Shown: one piece after another, positions 41,690-52,158 of the stretch
Layout: every line of letters starts with the position of its first letter
Numbering within the stretch: the first letter of the stretch is position 1
NCBI RefSeq assembly: GCF_003963535.1
Contig: NZ_CP034539.1
Span: forward strand, 3,534,001-3,598,000
Length of the DNA: 64,000 bases
Reading direction: 5' to 3'
DNA from: Streptomyces cyaneochromogenes
Lineage (GTDB): Bacteria; Actinomycetota; Actinomycetes; Streptomycetales; Streptomycetaceae
The notes under the pieces: generated by a model
Database searches by the model: none
Told to the model about the DNA's origin: nothing
Seen by the model: the letters and a program-made list of their open reading frames with translations, nothing else
Made by a program: the position numbers and the translations under genes

Positions 41690-42160
41690 CTATTTCCCGG
41701 GCTGTTTCCCGGCACGGTGGATCCGCCCCGCGGCGGGCCGCTCGCGCCACAGCGACAGACCCTTGTCGACCATGGAGACGCGGGTCAGCTCCGCCACCTC
41801 GTCCATCGGATGCCAGGCCGCCATGTCGGTGGAGCCGTTCGCCTCGTAGCGCAGGTCGCCCCCGACGATCCGGGCCTCGTAGACGAGCCGTACGCCGTGA
41901 TGGTCGACGCTCCGGCCGAAGCGGCGCGGGAAGGTGCGGTGGGAGGAGTCGATCCCGAGCAGGCCGGCGGGTTCGACGACATAGCCGGTCTCCTCCTCCA
42001 CCTCCCGCACGACCGTGTCGTAGGGATCCTCGCCGTGCTCCATGCCGCCGCCCGGCAGCACCCACTCGAAGCCGCCGCCGGGCGCCGGGGACCGGGCGAG
42101 GAGGAGCTGTCCGTCACGAACGCATATGGCGTAGGCCGCCACCCTCAGCTTCTTGCGCAC
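41690..42160 (-). CDS. Nudix hydrolase
   Basis: 156 aa. Hydrolyses a nucleoside-diphosphate-linked compound. The Nudix box is GGGMEHGEDPYDTVVREVEEETG, with the Glu residues REVEEE that bind metal. GTG 42160 starts RKKLRVAAYAICVRDGQLLLARS. Substrate unknown; a damaged nucleotide or an NDP-sugar are possible. Confidence 0.9.
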   Translation of the reverse strand: MRKKLRVAAYAICVRDGQLLLARSPAPGGGFEWVLPGGGMEHGEDPYDTVVREVEEETGYVVEPAGLLGIDSSHRTFPRRFGRSVDHHGVRLVYEARIVGGDLRYEANGSTDMAAWHPMDEVAELTRVSMVDKGLSLWRERPAAGRIHRAGKQPGK

Positions 42161-42352
42161 ATACGGACATTAGCGTCCAGGCGTTGTGTCCCGTATGCCG
42201 CTCATCTCCCCAAAGTCCCTAGGGGGTTTTCCCCATCCGTCCATTTCGATTCGGTCAACTCTTCCCAAACATCCTTCCCTTGCATAAAGCTGTGCGGTCG
42301 TCCGGTGTCGCATACCGGACGCCTCTTGCTCCTTTACCTACAAGGGATGCCG

Positions 42353-45300
42353 ATGACCCTCACCCCCCAGCGCGATCCGAAGCCGGGCCCGAGACGCGCG
42401 GCCCTCATAGCCGTGGCCGCCGGTCTCGTCGCCGCGCTCTCCGCGGCCGGGCCGATACCCATGGCCGTCGCCGCGGACTCCGCGCCCGCCGCTTCGGAAC
42501 CGAGCGTCAAGTCCGCGCACGACAAGCTCGGTTCGAACGACGCCGACCTGCTCGCCGAGGCCAAGGCCGACGGCGACAAGAACATCACGATGATGGTCGC
42601 GACCGCGCCCGGCCAGACCGAGAAGGTCGCCGAGCAGCTGGACGCGGTCGGCTCCGTGGGCCGCACCTACGACAAGCTCGGCTACGTCCGGGCCACCGTG
42701 CCCACCGGCAAGGCCGACAAGGCCATCTCGGCCGCCACGAAGCTCTCCTCGGTGCACGGCATCGACCTGCGCGAGGAGATACCGCTGGACGACCCCGCCG
42801 TCGACACCAAGAAGTCGACGGCCGCCGCGACCTCGTACACCGGGCCGAGCAAGAAGACCCCGGCGGAGAACCCGTACAACCCGTCCTTCGAGACGGGCGC
42901 CGTCGACTTCGTCGAGGACCACCCGAAGGCGGACGGCCGCGGCATCACCATCGGCATCCTCGACTCCGGCGTCGACCTCGGCCACCCGGCGCTGCAGAAG
43001 ACGACCACCGGCGAGCGCAAGATCGTCGACTGGGTCACCGCCACCGACCCGCTCCTCGACAGCGACCGCACCTGGCGCCCGATGGTGACCTCGGTCTCCG
43101 GCCCCACCTTCACCTACGGCGGCAAGACCTGGACGGCGCCCGCGGGCTCCTACCAGGTGAGCACGTTCCTGGAGTCGTACACCACGGGGGGCGACGCGGC
43201 GGGCGACGCCAACCGCGACGGCGACAAGACCGACTCCTGGGGCGTCCTGTACGACGCCGCGAACGGCACGGTCCGGGTCGACCTCAACAACAACAACGAC
43301 TTCGGTGACGACGCCCCGATGAAGCCGTACAAGGACGGCTACCAGATCGGGTACTTCGGCACCGACAACCCGGCCACCGACGTCGCCGAGCGGCAGCCGT
43401 TCGTCGTGGAGATCCGCAAGGACGTCCCGATGGACCCGCTGGGCGGGGACTGGGTCGGCCAGAAGCGCGACTTCGTCAACATCGGCGTCATCGAGTCCGA
43501 GCACGGCTCGCACGTCGCCGGCATCACCGCCGCGAACGGCCTGTTCGGCGGCGAGATGAACGGCGCGGCGCCGGGCGCGAAGCTCGTCTCCTCTCGTGCC
43601 TGCACCTGGACCGGCGGCTGCACCAACGTCGCGCTCACCGAGGGCATGATCGACCTCGTCGTCAACCGCGGCGTCGACATCGTCAACATGTCCATCGGCG
43701 GTCTCCCGGCGCTGAACGACGGCAACAACGCCCGTGCCGAGCTGTACACGCGGCTCATCGACACCTACGGCGTCCAGCTCGTCATCTCGGCCGGCAACTC
43801 CGGCCCCGGCGCCAACACCATCGGCGACCCGTCCCTGGCCGCCAAGGTCATCTCGGTCGGCGCGACCATCTCCAAGGAGACCTGGGCCGCCAACTACGGC
43901 TCGGTCGTCTCCAAGCCGTACGCGATGATGCCGTTCTCCTCGCGCGGCCCGCGTGAGGACGGCGGCTTCACGCCGACCCTGGTCGCCCCGGGTGCCTCGA
44001 TCAACACCATCCAGACCTGGCTGCCGGGCGCCCCGGTGGCCGAGTCGGGCTACACGCTGCCGGCCGGCTACGGCATGCTCCAGGGCACCTCGATGGCGTC
44101 CCCGCAGGCGGCGGGCGCGTCCGCGCTGCTGCTGAGCGCCGCCAAGCAGAAGGGCATCGCCCTCACCCCGGCGAAGCTGCGCACCGCGCTGACCTCGACC
44201 GCCGACCACATCAAGGGTGTTCAGGCGTACGAGGAGGGTGCCGGCCTCATCAACATCGAGGACGCCTGGGACTCGATCCGCGACGGCGCCACCGCCCACG
44301 AGTACACGGTCAAGGCGCCGGTCGACACCGCGATCGACCAGTTCCTGAAGACCCCGGGCTTCGGCACCGGCGTCTACGACCGCGAGGGCGGCCTCAAGGC
44401 CGGCCAGAAGAAGACGTACGACGTCACCATCACGCGTACGTCCGGCGCGGACAAGGCGATCCGGCACGAGCTGCACCTGGAGAACAACGCCGGGGACACC
44501 TTCCGGATCGTCGGCTCGGACGAGATCAGCCTCGGCCTGAACAAGCCGGTCACCGTCCAGGTCGCCGCGAAGCCGTCCTCGGCCGGCATCAAGAGCGCGA
44601 TCCTGGAGGTCGACGACCCGCGCACCGAGGGCATCGACAAGCAGGTCCTCAACACGGTCGTGGTCTCGGCGCCGCTGAAGTACACCTACTCCGCGTCCGG
44701 TTCGGTGCAGCGCAACAGCACCAAGCACTACTTCGTGACCGTCCCCGAGGGCGCGAAGTCCCTTGAGGTCGCGATCGGCGGGCTGAAGGACAAGAGCCAG
44801 ACCCGGTTCATCGCCATCCACCCGTACGGCGTCCCGTCCGACCCGACCGGCACCCCGAACTGCTACAACAACTACCTCGGCGGCAACGGCTGCAAGCCGG
44901 ACGTGCGTTCCTACGCCGACCCGCAGCCCGGCGTCTGGGAGATCGAGGTCGAGTCGCGCCGTACGTCGCCGCTGCTCGACAACCCGTACACGCTGGACGT
45001 CACCGTCCTCGGCGCGGCCTTCGACCCGGAGACCGTGACCGTGCCCGAGGCCAAGGTCGGCACCCCGGCCGCCGCCTCCTGGAAGGTGACCAACAACTAC
45101 GCCGCGATCGACGGCAAGCTGGCCGGCGGCCCGCTGGGCTCCTCGAAGACGGCGCGTCCGACCATCGCCGAGGGCGCCACGCAGACCACCACGGTCGAGG
45201 TGCCCGCGGGCGCCACGTCGCTCGACGTCACCATCGGCAACGTCTCCGACGCCGCCGCCGACCTCGACCTGGTCGTCAAGAACGCGGCCGGCACCGAGGT

Positions 45301-45637
45301 CGGCAGCTCCGCCGACGGTGACTCGGAGGAGTCGGTCTCGGTCGCGAACCCGGCCGCCGGGACGTACACGATCGACGTCATCGGCTACGCGGTGCCGGCC
45401 GGCTCGACGGCGTACGACTACCTGGACGTGTTCTTCTCCGCCGCCCTCGGCACCGTCACGGTGGACGAGTCGCCGGTGAAGCTGGGCACGGGTGAGTCGG
45501 CCACGGTGGCCGGCAGCGTCACCGCGCAGGCGGCCGCTCCCGAGGGCCGTGAGTTCTTCGGCCAGGTCCGGCTGGTGAACGCGCGCGGCACCGTCGCGGG
45601 CCTGGGCAGCGTGAAGATCGAGAAGGTCACGCCGTAG
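42353..45637 (+). CDS. Large secreted subtilisin-family (S8) serine protease
   Basis: 1094 aa. Sec signal (about 1-37), an inhibitor-like propeptide, then a subtilase domain with Asp near 203 (GILDSGVD), His near 384 (EHGSHVAGI) and Ser near 580 (GTSMASPQAAG). An insertion of about 180 residues between Asp and His contains GDANRDGDKTDSWGV, possibly a calcium site. The C-terminal 500 residues hold beta-sandwich and pre-peptidase-like domains. It resembles TPP-II-like streptomycete proteases. ATG 42353 has AAGGGA; ATG 42347 is also possible. Confidence 0.92.
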   Translation: MTLTPQRDPKPGPRRAALIAVAAGLVAALSAAGPIPMAVAADSAPAASEPSVKSAHDKLGSNDADLLAEAKADGDKNITMMVATAPGQTEKVAEQLDAVGSVGRTYDKLGYVRATVPTGKADKAISAATKLSSVHGIDLREEIPLDDPAVDTKKSTAAATSYTGPSKKTPAENPYNPSFETGAVDFVEDHPKADGRGITIGILDSGVDLGHPALQKTTTGERKIVDWVTATDPLLDSDRTWRPMVTSVSGPTFTYGGKTWTAPAGSYQVSTFLESYTTGGDAAGDANRDGDKTDSWGVLYDAANGTVRVDLNNNNDFGDDAPMKPYKDGYQIGYFGTDNPATDVAERQPFVVEIRKDVPMDPLGGDWVGQKRDFVNIGVIESEHGSHVAGITAANGLFGGEMNGAAPGAKLVSSRACTWTGGCTNVALTEGMIDLVVNRGVDIVNMSIGGLPALNDGNNARAELYTRLIDTYGVQLVISAGNSGPGANTIGDPSLAAKVISVGATISKETWAANYGSVVSKPYAMMPFSSRGPREDGGFTPTLVAPGASINTIQTWLPGAPVAESGYTLPAGYGMLQGTSMASPQAAGASALLLSAAKQKGIALTPAKLRTALTSTADHIKGVQAYEEGAGLINIEDAWDSIRDGATAHEYTVKAPVDTAIDQFLKTPGFGTGVYDREGGLKAGQKKTYDVTITRTSGADKAIRHELHLENNAGDTFRIVGSDEISLGLNKPVTVQVAAKPSSAGIKSAILEVDDPRTEGIDKQVLNTVVVSAPLKYTYSASGSVQRNSTKHYFVTVPEGAKSLEVAIGGLKDKSQTRFIAIHPYGVPSDPTGTPNCYNNYLGGNGCKPDVRSYADPQPGVWEIEVESRRTSPLLDNPYTLDVTVLGAAFDPETVTVPEAKVGTPAAASWKVTNNYAAIDGKLAGGPLGSSKTARPTIAEGATQTTTVEVPAGATSLDVTIGNVSDAAADLDLVVKNAAGTEVGSSADGDSEESVSVANPAAGTYTIDVIGYAVPAGSTAYDYLDVFFSAALGTVTVDESPVKLGTGESATVAGSVTAQAAAPEGREFFGQVRLVNARGTVAGLGSVKIEKVTP

Positions 45638-45655
45638 TCCTTGGTACGGCAGTGG

Positions 45656-45690
45656 GGGCGGGCGTCCGTGTGGGCGCCCGCCCTCTTTTT
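45656..45690. terminator. Terminator between convergent genes
   Basis: A 9-bp stem GGGCGGGCG/CGCCCGCCC, 10-base loop and TCTTTTT run, overlapping the stop of the next gene. Confidence 0.75.
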
Positions 45691-46490
45691 CATCCCTCGC
45701 AGGTCAGGTCGCGCGACCTGGGCAGCGAGGCAGTGATCCAGGCCCGTTCGAGGGCGATGTCCTGCTCGCCGACCGCCCAGAAGTCGGGCTGGCGGGCGCC
45801 CTGCCGGATGCCGATCAGCACGTGGTCGCCCTTGCGGACACCCGGGACGAGGTTCTCGTCGACCACGAAGGTCAGCTTCTCGTCGCCCTCCTCCGGCTTG
45901 TAGTAGCGCGTCATGTGCAGGGTCACGCGCAGGGACGTGGTCCCGGGGAGCCGTTCCACCTCGGTGGCGGTGCCCTCGGCGACCAGGCGGGAGCAGGCGA
46001 GGTAGCCGGGGCTGCCGAAGGCGACACCGCCCGACTCCAGCGAGGGGGCCGACTTGTCCGCGGTGCTCGCGCCGGCGTCGTCGGCGGCGCCCCCGTTGCG
46101 CGTCAGCAGCCAGCCCATGCCGACCAGCACCGACCCGGCGGCGGCCACGGCGAGGGAGCCGAGGGCGACGGAGAAGAGGCGGCGCCGGGCGCGGGAGGGC
46201 CGCCGTACGGGAGCGGGGCGGGGCGCCGGCTCGGGCCGCGGAGCCGGTGCCGGCGGCTCGGCGAGCGTGTGCCCGATGATCCCGAGCTGCTCCCGCAGCA
46301 GCGCCACGTCGGCGACGGCGGAGCGGTGCTCGGCCATGAAGGCGGCGTCCGCGCGGGCCTCGTCGGTGAGCGGCTCGTCGAAGATCGCGGCCATCAGCGC
46401 GTCGGCGCCGGAGCGGCCGTCGCGTCCGTCGCGTCCGTCGCGTCCGTCGCGTCCGTCGCGATCCTTACGGCTTTCGTTCTCGGCGGTCAC
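45690..46490 (-). CDS. Membrane protein partnered with the ECF sigma factor (putative anti-sigma factor)
   Basis: 266 aa. An N-terminal cytoplasmic part with ALMAAIFDEPLTDEARADAAFMAEH, a Pro/Arg-rich linker, one membrane helix (about 131-153, LFSVALGSLAVAAAGSVLVGMGW) and an external domain. GTG 46490 begins one base after the sigma stop, so the pair is coupled. This layout fits an anti-sigma factor, but no zinc motif (HxxxCxxC) is seen. A DGR tripeptide repeat occupies about residues 13-27. Confidence 0.65.
   Translation of the reverse strand: MTAENESRKDRDGRDGRDGRDGRDGRSGADALMAAIFDEPLTDEARADAAFMAEHRSAVADVALLREQLGIIGHTLAEPPAPAPRPEPAPRPAPVRRPSRARRRLFSVALGSLAVAAAGSVLVGMGWLLTRNGGAADDAGASTADKSAPSLESGGVAFGSPGYLACSRLVAEGTATEVERLPGTTSLRVTLHMTRYYKPEEGDEKLTFVVDENLVPGVRKGDHVLIGIRQGARQPDFWAVGEQDIALERAWITASLPRSRDLTCEG
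46417..46460. repeat. 9-bp tandem repeat, about five copies
   Basis: CGTCGCGTC-type units encode DGRDGRDGR in the sigma partner protein. In-frame unit length means slippage would change linker length without killing the gene. Confidence 0.8.
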
Positions 46491-46491
46491 G

Positions 46492-47037
46492 TCACACCAC
46501 CTCGTCCTCGTGCAGGCGGGCGCGCAGGGCCCGTACCGCCGTGTGCAGCCTGCTCTTGACCGTGCCCTCCGGGATGCCGAGCTCCTCGGCGATCCCGCGC
46601 ACCGACAGATCGGCGAAGAAGCGCAGGACGAGGACCTGACGCTGGGCGTCGGGCAGGTCGTCCAGGCCCTGGGCGACGGCGAGGGAGAGCAGGCTGGTGT
46701 CCTCGCCGGAGGGGTGGGCGGCGGGCTGGCGCAGGGCCGCGAGCCGCTCCCCGAGCCGTTCCTGGCGCTTCTTGGCCCGGTGCCAGTCCATGGCGAGGTT
46801 GGAGGCGACGACCGCCGCCCACGCCGACACGTCCCGGGGCGCCTCACGCCCGCTCGCGGCCCGCTCCAGCAGTCGCAGGCGGACCTGCTGTACCCCGTCC
46901 AGCAGGTCCGCCTGCGGCACCCCGCCCAGCGCGAGCACCGCCCGCACCCGACGCTCCTGGGCCGCGTCCAGCGGATCGTCCAGTACGTCCTGGACGGCGC
47001 CGCCCCCCTGGCCGCGGCGTGCCTTTCTGCGCAGCAC
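46492..47037 (-). CDS. ECF RNA polymerase sigma factor
   Basis: 181 aa. Region 2 (DVSAWAAVVASNLAMDWHRAKKRQ) binds the -10 element; region 4 (DLPDAQRQVLVLRFFADLSVRGIAEELGIPEGTVKSRLHTAVRALR) binds the -35. GTG 47037 is chosen with GGAGGGG upstream; GTG 47043 would add two residues. Upstream are a His/Thr-rich low-complexity frame that I take as non-coding and an ECF-like promoter. It is co-transcribed with its putative anti-sigma factor and adjoins asd, which is divergent. Confidence 0.88.
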   Translation of the reverse strand: MLRRKARRGQGGGAVQDVLDDPLDAAQERRVRAVLALGGVPQADLLDGVQQVRLRLLERAASGREAPRDVSAWAAVVASNLAMDWHRAKKRQERLGERLAALRQPAAHPSGEDTSLLSLAVAQGLDDLPDAQRQVLVLRFFADLSVRGIAEELGIPEGTVKSRLHTAVRALRARLHEDEVV

Positions 47038-47043
47038 AGCCAC

Positions 47044-48469
<1,426 letters not shown>

Positions 48470-48486
48470 GGCCCGCGCGACCGACA

Positions 48487-48523
48487 GAAGGGGCGGGGCA
48501 CCGGAGAGGTGCCCCGCCCCTTC
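48487..48523 (+). terminator. Terminator after asd
   Basis: A perfect 16-bp stem (48487-48502 with 48508-48523) and a 5-base loop. Confidence 0.8.
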
Positions 48524-48652
48524 CGCGTGCTGACCGACGGTTCAGGTACAGGGCTTTCCCTACGGCCGTGTCGTGGGGCCCCCTGGACGTCGCCTCACGC
48601 GCAGGTCCCGTGGAAGGATGGCGCAACCCACACATATCGAGGAGATGACCGC

Positions 48653-51229
48653 GTGCCTGGCACAAACCTGACTCGCGAAGAGGCGCAGCAGCGGGCGAAG
48701 CTGCTCACCGTTGACTCGTACGAGATCGATCTCGACCTCTCCGGCGCGCAGGAGGGCGGCACCTACCGGTCCGTGACCACGGTGCGCTTCGACGTCGCCG
48801 AGAACGGCGCCGACTCCTTCATCGACCTCGTTGCCCCGACCGTGCACGAGGTGACGCTCAACGGCGACCCGCTCGACCCGGACCAGGTCTTCGAGGACTC
48901 CCGGATCGCGCTCCCCGGCCTCCTGGAGGGGCCCAACGTCCTGCGTGTGGTCGCCGACTGCGCGTACACCAACACCGGCGAGGGCCTGCACCGCTTCGTC
49001 GACCCGGTCGACCAGCAGGCGTACCTGTACACCCAGTTCGAGGTGCCGGACGCCCGTCGCGTCTTCGCGTCCTTCGAGCAGCCCGACCTGAAGGCGACCT
49101 TCCAGTTCACCGTGAAGGCCCCGGAGGGCTGGACGGTCATCTCCAACTCGCCCACCCCGGAGCCCAAGGACAACGTCTGGTCCTTCGAGCCGACGCCGCG
49201 CATCTCGACGTACATCACGGCCCTCATCGTCGGCCCGTACCACTCCGTGCACAGCGTCTACGAGAAGGACGGCCAGTCCGTCCCGCTCGGCGTCTACTGC
49301 CGCCCGTCGCTCGCCGAGTACCTCGACTCGGACGCGATCTTCGAGGTGACCCGGCAGGGCTTCGACTGGTTCCAGGAGAAGTTCGACTACCCGTACCCGT
49401 TCAAGAAGTACGACCAGCTGTTCGTGCCGGAGTTCAACGCGGGCGCGATGGAGAACGCGGGCGCGGTGACCATCCGCGATCAGTACGTCTTCCGGTCCAA
49501 GGTGACGGGCGCGGCGTACGAGGGCCGCGCGGAGACGATCCTGCACGAGCTGGCCCACATGTGGTTCGGCGACCTGGTCACCATGGAGTGGTGGAACGAC
49601 CTGTGGCTGAACGAGTCGTTCGCCACGTACACGTCCATCGCCTGCCAGGCGCACGCCCCCGAGTCGCGCTGGCCGCAGGCGTGGACCACCTTCGCCAACC
49701 AGATGAAGACGTGGGCGTACCGCCAGGACCAGCTGCCGTCGACGCACCCGATCATGGCCGAGATCCGCGACCTGGACGACGTGCTCGTCAACTTCGACGG
49801 CATCACCTACGCCAAGGGCGCCTCGGTCCTCAAGCAGCTCGTGGCGTACGTCGGCCAGGACGCGTTCTTCAAGGGCGTCCAGGCGTACTTCAAGCGGCAC
49901 GCGTTCGGCAACACGCGCCTGTCCGACCTGCTGGGCGCCCTGGAGGAGACCTCCGGCCGTGACCTGAAGACCTGGTCGAAGCAGTGGCTGGAGACCGCGG
50001 GCATCAACATCCTGCGCCCCGAGATCGAGACGGACGCGAGTGGCGTGATCACGTCCTTCGCGATCCGCCAGGAGGCCCCGGCGCTGCCGGCCGGCGCCAA
50101 GGGCGAGCCGACGCTGCGCCCGCACCGCGTGGCGGTGGGCCTGTACAACCTGGACGCCACCTCGGGCAAGCTGGTGCGCGCCGAGCGGATCGAGCTGGAC
50201 GTGGACGGCGAACTGACGGCCGTACCGCAGCTGTCGGGCCAGCCCCGTCCGGATGTGATCCTGCTCAACGACGACGACCTGTCGTACGCGAAGGTCCGCC
50301 TGGACGAGGCGTCGCTCGCGTTCGTGACGCGCCACCTCGGCGACTTCGAGGCCTCGCTCCCGCGGGCCCTGTCCTGGGCGTCCTCCTGGGACATGGCGCG
50401 CGACGCCGAGCTCGCCACCCGCGACTACCTCTCCCTGGTCCTGTCGGGCATCGGCAAGGAGTCCGACATCGGCGTGGTGCAGTCGCTGCAGCGCCAGGTG
50501 AAGCTGGCGATCGAGCTGTACGCCGCCCCGGCGGCCCGCGAGGCCCTGCTGACCCGCTGGACGGACGCCACGCTGGCCCACCTGCGCGCGGCGGAGGCGG
50601 GCAGCGACCACCAGCTGGCGTGGGCGCGGGCGTTCGCGGCGACGGCCCGCACACCGGAGCAGCTGGACCTGCTGGAGGGCCTGCTGGACGGCTCCCAGGC
50701 GATCGAGGGCCTGGTCGTCGACACGGAGCTGCGCTGGGCGTTCGTGCAGCGCCTGGCGGCGGTGGGCCGCTTCGACGAGACGGAGATCGCGGGCGAGTAC
50801 GAGCGGGACAGGACGGCGGCCGGTGAGCGCCACGCCGCCACGGCCCGCGCCGCCCGCCCGACCCCCGAGGCCAAGGCCGAGGCCTGGGCCTCGGTCATCG
50901 ACTCCGACAAGCTCCCGAACGCCGTCCAGGAAGCGGTGATCGCGGGCTTCGTCCAGACCGACCAGCGCGAACTCCTCGCCCCCTACACGGACAAGTTCTT
51001 CGAGGTCGTCAAGGACATCTGGGACTCCCGCTCCCACGAGATCGCCCAGCAGATCGCGATCGGCCTGTACCCGGCGATCCAGGTCTCCGAGGAGACGCTG
51101 CGCAAGACGGACGCCTGGCTGTCGTCGGCGGAACCGAACGCGGCCCTGCGACGCCTGGTCTCGGAGTCCCGGGCGGGAGTTGAGCGGGCGCTGAAGGCGC
51201 AGGCTGCGGACGCCGCGGCTGCGGAATAG
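48653..51229 (+). CDS. pepN: M1-family aminopeptidase N (second of two)
   Basis: 858 aa, with zinc site HELAH and Glu (ILHELAHMWFGDL ... LNESFATY) and GAMEN (AGAMENAG). GTG 48653 has GAGGAG upstream. It differs from the copy at 30633 in the GAMEN-following residue and in the C-terminal domain, but keeps length and order. It is the last gene before a 22-bp hairpin. Both are expected to work on short peptides; division of labour is unknown. Confidence 0.93.
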   Translation: MPGTNLTREEAQQRAKLLTVDSYEIDLDLSGAQEGGTYRSVTTVRFDVAENGADSFIDLVAPTVHEVTLNGDPLDPDQVFEDSRIALPGLLEGPNVLRVVADCAYTNTGEGLHRFVDPVDQQAYLYTQFEVPDARRVFASFEQPDLKATFQFTVKAPEGWTVISNSPTPEPKDNVWSFEPTPRISTYITALIVGPYHSVHSVYEKDGQSVPLGVYCRPSLAEYLDSDAIFEVTRQGFDWFQEKFDYPYPFKKYDQLFVPEFNAGAMENAGAVTIRDQYVFRSKVTGAAYEGRAETILHELAHMWFGDLVTMEWWNDLWLNESFATYTSIACQAHAPESRWPQAWTTFANQMKTWAYRQDQLPSTHPIMAEIRDLDDVLVNFDGITYAKGASVLKQLVAYVGQDAFFKGVQAYFKRHAFGNTRLSDLLGALEETSGRDLKTWSKQWLETAGINILRPEIETDASGVITSFAIRQEAPALPAGAKGEPTLRPHRVAVGLYNLDATSGKLVRAERIELDVDGELTAVPQLSGQPRPDVILLNDDDLSYAKVRLDEASLAFVTRHLGDFEASLPRALSWASSWDMARDAELATRDYLSLVLSGIGKESDIGVVQSLQRQVKLAIELYAAPAAREALLTRWTDATLAHLRAAEAGSDHQLAWARAFAATARTPEQLDLLEGLLDGSQAIEGLVVDTELRWAFVQRLAAVGRFDETEIAGEYERDRTAAGERHAATARAARPTPEAKAEAWASVIDSDKLPNAVQEAVIAGFVQTDQRELLAPYTDKFFEVVKDIWDSRSHEIAQQIAIGLYPAIQVSEETLRKTDAWLSSAEPNAALRRLVSESRAGVERALKAQAADAAAAE

Positions 51230-51237
51230 TCGGTTGT

Positions 51238-51286
51238 ACGTCGCAGGGGATGTCCGGCACGCCATGCCGGACATCCCCTGCGACGT
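51238..51286. terminator. 22-bp perfect hairpin
   Basis: Stem 51238-51259 with 51265-51286 and a 5-base loop, starting 9 bases after the pepN stop. No T-run. Very stable. Confidence 0.75.
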
Positions 51287-51428
51287 CTTAAAGATCGCCT
51301 CTTTCGTCGTCCGGCCATGTGGGGGCGGTGGACTTGGTGTGGTGTCAGACGGCGGAATTGCTCTACCCCCGGTGCGCGATGTCCGTTTACCGCCGGTGGG
51401 CGGAGCACGAGCGCGTGAGGCTGAGTGC

Positions 51429-51905
51429 ATGACGACCTACCACGCACACCCCATCGATCCGACGGCCCTGAAGGAACTGCGCTCCGTTGACGACGCGGGA
51501 CGCCGCATGGTTCCCGTGACGGACGAAGAGGGCGGGGCGCCCCTGCGCTGCTGTTTGCGCCGCAGCGCGGTGGGCGAGCGGATCGCGCTCGTCTCGTACG
51601 CTCCGCTGCGGCGCTGGGCCGCCGGGAACGGGAACGATCCGGGGGCGTACGACGAGCAGGGGCCCGTCTTCGTCCATGCGCAGGAGTGCGCGGGGCCGGA
51701 CGGGGACGGGCTGCCCTTCACGAACGCCCACCGCACGGTGCGCCGCTACTCGGCCGACGGGCACATCCTGGGCGGGCGGCTCGTGCCGGAGCACGGGGAG
51801 TTCGAGGCGGCGTTCCGGGAGGCGTTCGACGACGCGGCCGTGGCGGTCGTCCACGTCCGGGCCGTCGAGTACGGCTGTTTCCTCTACGAGGTCCGCAGGG
51901 CCTGA
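51429..51905 (+). CDS. DUF1203 family protein
   Basis: 158 aa. Recognised by PLRCCLRRSAVGERIALVSYAPL, then YDEQGPVFVHAQECAGP and YEVRRA at the end. DUF1203 proteins have no established function. ATG 51429; the gene stands alone. Confidence 0.8.
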   Translation: MTTYHAHPIDPTALKELRSVDDAGRRMVPVTDEEGGAPLRCCLRRSAVGERIALVSYAPLRRWAAGNGNDPGAYDEQGPVFVHAQECAGPDGDGLPFTNAHRTVRRYSADGHILGGRLVPEHGEFEAAFREAFDDAAVAVVHVRAVEYGCFLYEVRRA

Positions 51906-52158
51906 ACGCCCTGAGTACGCACACTGCCTTTCCGTCGCGGTGCGCAACCGGTCTCTTCGGTCAACTCCCTCCGAGCGGCAGCAAGGAGGCTGCTGTCCCC
52001 CCTTCCAGGTGCCCGCCGGGCAGCAGCCGGCGGTTCAGGGCAAGGCGCTTGACGTGGAGCACTCGGCCGGAGGCATCGGCGAGGACGGCCCCTGCTGTGA
52101 CGTGGCCTCGGAATTCCTTGCGGCTGGAAAGGTCGGCCTCCTCGTCGAGGACACGCGA
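51906..52158 (-). pseudogene. Frameshifted, truncated Nudix hydrolase
   Basis: Minus strand directly after the LysR stop encodes LDEEADLSSRKEFRGHVTAG, AVLADASGRVLHVKR and LLPGGHLEGG in one frame, then in the next frame DSSLLAAARRELTEETG, completing a Nudix box. A run of six G causes the shift. The N-terminus and the C-terminal third are missing. Confidence 0.7.

Noticed and set aside
42161..42352. Riboswitch upstream of the subtilase gene
   Set aside because: A CCCTAGGG palindrome and C-rich runs are present but no conserved riboswitch core was recognised.
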